Assembly (NCBI RefSeq): GCF_016924145.1
Contig: NZ_JAFFZO010000033.1
Span: 1-57,887, forward strand
From: Amphritea pacifica
GTDB taxonomy: Bacteria > Pseudomonadota > Gammaproteobacteria > Pseudomonadales > Balneatricaceae
Length of the DNA: 57,887 nucleotides
Reading direction: 5' to 3'
Below are positions 53,684-57,887 of the stretch, piece after piece (position 1 is the stretch's first letter; every line of letters begins with the position of its first letter). The notes below the pieces were generated by a model, which worked only from the letters and a program-made list of their open reading frames with translations, was not told the origin of the DNA and did no database searches. The position numbers were made by a program, and so were the translations under genes.

Positions 53684-53831
53684 TGTAGTTAATATTTCAA
53701 AACCTGCTGGGCAGACAATGCACTCATTGAGTATGATTGATGGGCTGAAGTTTGTATAACCCGATGTTGGGGCAAGCTGTCAGCCTGATGACTGAACCGA
53801 TTTATAGCTGTGCACAGATGAGAGATACGCT

Positions 53832-54959
53832 ATGACAAATACCATCCCTGCCACCGTTGGCTCCGATAGCTTCATCCCGGTCAATACCCAGACCTGGGTC
53901 AATGGTCGTCACAATGTCCGTTGTGTCAAAGTGATCCATGAAACCTGGGATGTGTGTACCTTCTGTTTTATGTCTGAACAGCCGGTGATGTACTTTTTTA
54001 AACCAGGACAATTTGTCACCCTTGAGTTAGAGATCGAAGGGCAGATGGTGATGCGCTCCTACACTATCTCCAGCTCGCCATCGGTGCCTTATAGTTTCTC
54101 CATTACGGTGAAAAAAGACCCTAATGGACAGGTCTCAAGCTGGTTGCATGATAACCTCAAAGAGGGCGATGAACTGGCGGTGCATGGTCCGGTAGGGCTG
54201 TTCAACTGTATCGATTTCCCCGCCAGAAAAGTGTTGCTGTTATCCGGTGGTGTCGGCATCACTCCAATGATGTCGATGGCGCGCTGGTGGTTTGATACCA
54301 ATGCCGATGTTGATATCGCTTTTGTTCACAGTGCCCGCACGCCTAAAGATATTATCTTTCAGCGAGAGCTGGATCATATGGCATCACGAATCAGTAATTT
54401 CGGGCTCCATCTGATCTGTGAAAAGATTGAAAATGGTCAGGCATGGCACGGTTATCGTGGTTACCTGGATCAGGCCAAGCTGGAACTGATCGCGCCAGAT
54501 TTTCTTGAGCGTGAAGTGTTCTGCTGTGGTCCGACGCCTTATATGAATGCCATTAAAAAGCTGCTTCAGGATAACGGCTTTGATATGAGCCATTATCATG
54601 AAGAGTCATTTGGTGCGACTCCGGTCGAGATTGAAGAGGAAGCCTTTGAAAATGCCGAGATCGCTCAGGAAGAAGCTGAGGCGCTGACACAGGAGGATAT
54701 GATACGGGTTGAGTTTGCCAGTAAAGGGATGAGTATTCATATCGCTCCTGGTGATACCCTGCATACTGCCGCGGCTAAACTCGATCTGCTGATTCCAAAA
54801 GCCTGTGGTATGGGGATCTGCGGTACCTGTAAAGTGCTGGTTAAAGAGGGGGAAACCGTCATGGAGCATAACGGCGGTATTACCGACGAAGATGTGGCCA
54901 ACGGCTATGTGCTTTCCTGCTGCACCACAGCAAAAACAGATGTTGTGATCGATTTTTGA
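53832..54959 (+). CDS. gbcB: Glycine betaine monooxygenase reductase subunit GbcB
   Basis: This 375-residue ferredoxin-NAD(P)H reductase has an FAD domain (about residues 20-130, with VMRSYTISSSPS), an NAD domain (about 135-250, LLLSGGVGITPMMSMARWW and VFCCGPTPYMNAIK) and a C-terminal plant-type 2Fe-2S domain. The cluster ligands are C325, C330, C333 and C363 (CGMGICGTCKVLV and LSCCTTAK). An acidic linker (EEEAFENAEIAQEEAEAL) joins the last two domains. It passes electrons from NAD(P)H to GbcA. A terminator follows 21 bp after the stop. Confidence 0.96.
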   Translation: MTNTIPATVGSDSFIPVNTQTWVNGRHNVRCVKVIHETWDVCTFCFMSEQPVMYFFKPGQFVTLELEIEGQMVMRSYTISSSPSVPYSFSITVKKDPNGQVSSWLHDNLKEGDELAVHGPVGLFNCIDFPARKVLLLSGGVGITPMMSMARWWFDTNADVDIAFVHSARTPKDIIFQRELDHMASRISNFGLHLICEKIENGQAWHGYRGYLDQAKLELIAPDFLEREVFCCGPTPYMNAIKKLLQDNGFDMSHYHEESFGATPVEIEEEAFENAEIAQEEAEALTQEDMIRVEFASKGMSIHIAPGDTLHTAAAKLDLLIPKACGMGICGTCKVLVKEGETVMEHNGGITDEDVANGYVLSCCTTAKTDVVIDF

Positions 54960-54979
54960 CGGCTGTTCATAAAACATTT

Positions 54980-55006
54980 AAAAATCGCCTGCGGGCGATT
55001 TTTTTC
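54980..55006 (+). terminator. Intrinsic terminator after gbcB
   Basis: AAAAATCGCC pairs perfectly with GGCGATTTTT (10 bp) around a TGCG tetraloop and ends in a run of seven Ts. Confidence 0.9.
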
Positions 55007-55066
55007 GCTTAAAGCAATCGCTTTGAGTACAGTCAGTTGTTAACTCAATATTAGCCGGACGATACG

Positions 55067-56944
55067 ATGCAGGCAGAACAGATAGAGATTGCAGGTTTTC
55101 TGAAACAGTACCCGCCCTTCAATGCGTTGCCTGAACCGGTGATCGATGAGATCGCCTGTCAGGTTGAGATCAGCTATTTCAGGGCTGATAGCGACGTGTT
55201 TCAGTTTGGCGATGAGATCCACGATCTGTGTGTTATCCGCAGCGGCGCGGTTGAGATCTATCGTCGCAATGGGGATCTGTATAACCGATTGAGTGAGGGA
55301 GAACTGTTTGGTCAGTTGAGTCTGCTGATGAGTCAGCGAGTCAGATTGCCCGCCCGGACGATAGAGGACTCGTTGATCTACTTTATCCCCGAAACGCTGT
55401 TCAGCTCTCTGTGTGAACGATTTGACTCATTTGCCTATTTTGTCGAGATGGACGATAACCGTTTGCGCCAGGCGGTATCCAGCAAACAGGAAAGCAGTGA
55501 TCTGATGGTGTCTAAGGTGACGGCTCTGATCAGCCGGACGCCAGTCTGGTTAGATACCAGCACCACGATTCGCCAGGCAGCACAGAAGATGACCGAGGAG
55601 GGGGTGTCCTCACTGCTGATTATGCAGCCGCAGAGGGGGGATGATGGATCGGCTGAGTACACATTGGCGGGTATTATCACTGATCGTGATCTGCGCACCC
55701 GGGTGGTCGCTACCGGTCTTGATCTGGAATCCCCGGTGACCCAGGTGATGACCCAGGATCCGGTTACTCTGGATGATGATGCTTATGCCTTTGAAGCGAT
55801 GCTGACCATGCTGCGCTATAACCTTCATCACCTGCCGGTGCTACATGACGATCAGCCAGTTGGGGTGCTGGCAACCTCTGATATTGTCCGTTATGAGTCG
55901 CAAAGCAGTCTCTATATGGTCAGCAATATCATGCGTCAACCCAGTGTTGAAGAATTGGCCAGGTTACAGCCACAGATCAGCGCGTGTTTTGTGCGTATGG
56001 TCAGTGAAGATGCTAACTCCCATATGATTGGCAGTGCGATGTCGGTGATAGGCAGAACGTTTAAGCAGCGTTTGCTGGAGCTGGCAGAGGAGAAGCTGGG
56101 CCCCCCCCCTTTGCCATACTGTTTTCTGGCGCTGGGCTCAATGGCCCGGGACGAGCAACTGGTGGTGACTGATCAGGATAATGCCCTGATTCTGGATAAT
56201 AGCTATCGGCCGGAACTTCATGGTGAGTATTTCAAACAGCTGGCGACCTTTGTCAGTGATGGTCTGAATAGATGCGGTTATACCTATTGCACCGGAAAGA
56301 TTATGGCGACCAACCCTGAATGGCGCAAAACCCGGCAGCAGTGGGAAGCGACGTTTGCCGACTGGATGGACAATCCGTTGCCGGAAGCGTTGCTGAACTG
56401 TTCAATATTTTTTGATCTCGATGGTGTGTGGGGGAAAACTGAGTGGGCCTCGCAGTTGAACACCTTTATCTCTCTACGGGCTCAACGGTCACCAAAATTT
56501 CTTGCCAGTCTGGCGCGTAACGCTCTGAACAGGACCCCGCCGTTGGGGTTCTTTAAGAATTTTGTTATGGAGCAGGATGGTCAGCACCGTAACTCTATTA
56601 ACCTTAAACGCCGGGGTACCGCCCCGCTTGCCGACCTGGTCCGGGTGCATGCACTGGCAGTCGGTTCCCGGGTACAAAACTCTTTCGAGCGGCTGGATGA
56701 TGTGGTGGATGCTGATATTCTGCCACCCGGCAAAGCTGCCGACCTGAGAGATGCGCTGGAGTTTATTTCGATGGTCAGAATTCGCCATCAGGCGGCTGAT
56801 ATTGAGGCCGGACGGGAGCCTTCCAATAATGTAAAACCGGAGAAACTGACCGACTTTGATCGTCGTAATCTGAAAGAGGCATTTCAGGTGCTCAGTAATA
56901 GTCAGCGATTCCTGAAATTCCGCTATCCATTTTCTGGCAGATAG
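55067..56944 (+). CDS. cNMP-binding, CBS-pair and DUF294 nucleotidyltransferase protein
   Basis: This 625-residue soluble protein has a cyclic-nucleotide-binding-like domain (about residues 12-130, with FGDEIHDLCVIRSGAVEIYR), a pair of CBS domains (about 155-290, TIRQAAQKMTEEGVSSLLI and GVLATSDIVRYE) and a DUF294 nucleotidyltransferase-like domain. The active-site-like stretch is GSMARDEQLVVTDQDNALIL near 356-375. A C-terminal DUF294 helical domain follows. The GS and DxD pattern of the GlnD-type fold is complete, so it may modify a protein. Relatives are often found beside acetyl-CoA synthetase genes or, as here, an exonuclease gene; the stop is 3 bp before the next start. The signal and target are unknown. 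Confidence 0.9.
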   Translation: MQAEQIEIAGFLKQYPPFNALPEPVIDEIACQVEISYFRADSDVFQFGDEIHDLCVIRSGAVEIYRRNGDLYNRLSEGELFGQLSLLMSQRVRLPARTIEDSLIYFIPETLFSSLCERFDSFAYFVEMDDNRLRQAVSSKQESSDLMVSKVTALISRTPVWLDTSTTIRQAAQKMTEEGVSSLLIMQPQRGDDGSAEYTLAGIITDRDLRTRVVATGLDLESPVTQVMTQDPVTLDDDAYAFEAMLTMLRYNLHHLPVLHDDQPVGVLATSDIVRYESQSSLYMVSNIMRQPSVEELARLQPQISACFVRMVSEDANSHMIGSAMSVIGRTFKQRLLELAEEKLGPPPLPYCFLALGSMARDEQLVVTDQDNALILDNSYRPELHGEYFKQLATFVSDGLNRCGYTYCTGKIMATNPEWRKTRQQWEATFADWMDNPLPEALLNCSIFFDLDGVWGKTEWASQLNTFISLRAQRSPKFLASLARNALNRTPPLGFFKNFVMEQDGQHRNSINLKRRGTAPLADLVRVHALAVGSRVQNSFERLDDVVDADILPPGKAADLRDALEFISMVRIRHQAADIEAGREPSNNVKPEKLTDFDRRNLKEAFQVLSNSQRFLKFRYPFSGR

Positions 56945-56947
56945 AGA

Positions 56948-57718
56948 GTGACTATTGTGACCAATAAAAGTGCTCGTATCACCCCCGGCGTCAGAGCAGG
57001 GGGGCACTCCAACACCTCCGCGGAGGAGGAGAACTGGGCCGCCATTTATCGGGACAGAGTGGATACTGTCGATGATGAACGACTTCGCTGGTTTTATCAG
57101 CAGGGTGTTGTTGCTGCCCAAACGCCGCTGGATCAGGTCTCTTTCGTGGCGCTGGATTTTGAAACCACGGGGCTTAGTGCTGAGCAGGATGAGATCATCA
57201 GCATCGGTCTGGTTCCTTTTGATCTTAACCGCATCCGTCTGCGCGAGAGTCGTTACTGGTTATTAAAGCCCAATCAGGGATTAACAGAAACATCTGTTCC
57301 TTTTCATGGTATTACTCATTCGCAGTTAGATGATGCCCCTGACCTTATTCATATTCTGGAACAGGTGCTGGCTGCAGTTGCTGGTAAAATTGTTGTCGTG
57401 CATTACCGTTATATTGAACGGGAGTTTTTTTACACAGCGGTGAAAAAACGGCTGGGGGAGGGGATCCTCTTTCCAATGGTCGACACCATGGAACTGGAAG
57501 CTCAGCTCTATCGGCGCGGCATCTGCAGCCAGATTAAACGTCTGTTAGGGGCAAAGCAGGAGTCGATCCGCCTGGGGGACAGTCGACTACGCTATAGCTT
57601 GCCGCATTATGGGCAGCACCATGCGCTGACCGATGCCATCGCCACTGCAGAGTTATTGCAGGCGCAGATTCAGCACCGTTATAGTCCCTCTGCACCGATC
57701 AGTGATCTCTGGATCTGA
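56948..57718 (+). CDS. DEDDh-type 3'-5' exonuclease (DnaQ-like)
   Basis: This 256-residue protein starts at GTG 56948, 3 bp after the previous stop (GTG 56957 is an alternative). The exonuclease fold covers about residues 64-240. ExoI is VALDFETTG, with D70 and E72. ExoII, usually an HxxxFD-type sequence, reads VVHYRYIEREFF, with glutamate where the metal-binding aspartate is expected. ExoIII is HHALTDAIATAEL, with the histidine and aspartate intact. The first 60 residues are an extension with TSAEEENWAAIYRDRVD. It is coupled to the nucleotidyltransferase-like gene, a conserved pair of unknown purpose. The substrate may be RNA or DNA. Confidence 0.9.
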   Translation: MTIVTNKSARITPGVRAGGHSNTSAEEENWAAIYRDRVDTVDDERLRWFYQQGVVAAQTPLDQVSFVALDFETTGLSAEQDEIISIGLVPFDLNRIRLRESRYWLLKPNQGLTETSVPFHGITHSQLDDAPDLIHILEQVLAAVAGKIVVVHYRYIEREFFYTAVKKRLGEGILFPMVDTMELEAQLYRRGICSQIKRLLGAKQESIRLGDSRLRYSLPHYGQHHALTDAIATAELLQAQIQHRYSPSAPISDLWI

Positions 57719-57733
57719 CTGATAGCCACAGGC

Positions 57734-57760
57734 AAAAAAAACCACCGGGGTGTCCGGTGG
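57734..57760. terminator. Terminator hairpin, T-run missing on the plus strand
   Basis: Eight As, then CCACCGG and CCGGTGG paired around a 5-nt loop. On the minus strand this is a full terminator. On the plus strand the expected T-run is absent, and the IS end begins 3 bp after the stem, so the element may have split a once bidirectional terminator behind the exonuclease gene. Confidence 0.6.
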
Positions 57761-57776
57761 CAGGCTGTTGATAAAG

Positions 57777-57802
57777 TCCTCGTCAAATGACGAGGATTTT
57801 TT
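57777..57802 (+). terminator. Terminator just inside the IS end
   Basis: TCCTCGTC pairs with GACGAGGA around a 4-nt loop, followed by six Ts. It lies between the IS end and the transposase start, and would shield the transposase gene from host transcription reading in. Confidence 0.8.
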
Positions 57803-57813
57803 ATAATAGGCTC

Positions 57814-57887
57814 ATGCTAAGAGAACGCCCCCCAACCCAGTCCGCCCTTGAGTTTGTTTGCATCGATGAACTTGTTCCTCAAGACCA
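57814..57887 (+). CDS. Transposase, IS1182 family (5' part only)
   Basis: The ATG at 57814 opens 24 codons to the window edge, MLRERPPTQSALEF, then VCIDELVPQD. This fits the N-terminus of IS1182-type transposases, in which a similar LEFV-IDxLVPxDH block is conserved. The rest, including the catalytic DDE residues, lies outside. AT-rich TATAATAGG just upstream could be its promoter -10. Confidence 0.75.
   Translation, partial: MLRERPPTQSALEFVCIDELVPQD

Larger units (their letters stand above)
57763..57887 (+). mobile_element. Left end of an IS1182-family insertion sequence
   Basis: GGCTGTTGATAAAGTC (57763-57778) resembles the terminal repeats of IS1182-type elements. It is followed by an internal terminator and the 5' end of a transposase gene. 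The element runs off the window, so the right end, length and target duplication cannot be seen. Confidence 0.65.

Noticed and set aside
1-57887. Search for CRISPR arrays, tRNA, rRNA and phage genes
   Set aside because: No regularly spaced repeats, no cloverleaf or rRNA-like sequence and no phage structural or integrase genes were recognised anywhere in the window.

Overview
The window reads as one stretch of a marine gammaproteobacterial chromosome. Gene content and protein style suggest an Oceanospirillaceae-like organism (Amphritea, Neptuniibacter or Marinobacterium type), but this is inferred from reading the proteins, not from a search. It encodes an almost complete route from choline to pyruvate. 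The steps are choline uptake (choXWV), choline to glycine betaine (betA, betB), betaine to dimethylglycine (gbcA, gbcB), dimethylglycine to sarcosine (dgcA, dgcB and a dedicated electron-transfer flavoprotein pair), sarcosine to glycine (soxBDAG), handling of the released one-carbon units (glyA, purU), glycine to serine (glyA) and serine to pyruvate (an L-serine ammonia-lyase). The regulators BetI and GbdR and a BCCT betaine/carnitine/choline-type transporter are also present.

Layout. 1-285: end of a probable insertion sequence abutting a truncated gene tail. 286-4564: housekeeping-type and unrelated genes (sigma-54 activator, MOSC protein, YceH, a small SutA-like protein, a secreted phospholipase A2-like protein). 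4694-12797: choline module, with betI on the plus strand, a TorF-type porin, and the minus-strand run betB-betA-choX-choW-choV. 13384-15745: a GlxA/AraC-type regulator divergent from azlCD. 16084-26725: glyA-soxBDAG, purU, serine lyase, gbdR. 27135-40752: an interposed signalling block. It holds a gamma-glutamylcyclotransferase-like gene, a metallo-beta-lactamase-like gene, a 1695-residue pseudokinase/ATPase/GAF/diguanylate cyclase, an M48 membrane peptidase, an AT-richer Cache-GGDEF-EAL protein and an orphan solute-binding protein. 41100-49189: dipeptidase, DUF5943, dgcA, dgcB, ETF pair. 49911-54959: BCCT transporter, a small unknown gene, and the divergent gbcA/gbcB pair. 55067-57718: a cNMP/CBS/nucleotidyltransferase protein and a DEDDh exonuclease. 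57763-57887: left end of an IS1182-family element.

Two regulatory patterns emerge from reading the intergenic DNA. First, the same AT-rich 20-bp palindrome centred on CG lies before betI and before betB, and fits a BetI operator. Second, paired TCG half-sites about 21 bp apart, the downstream one almost always GTCGTT, lie before gbcA, gbcB, the dgc operon, the serine lyase, the BCCT gene and, more weakly, glyA. I propose them as GbdR sites. One further copy has no protein gene behind it. It is followed by about 165 nt of structured sequence ending in a very strong intrinsic terminator, so a GbdR-controlled small RNA between the ETF genes and the transporter gene is possible.

No rRNA, tRNA or CRISPR array was recognised. 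Function calls rest on motifs and conserved gene order read by eye; operators, hairpins and the RNA candidate are inferences.
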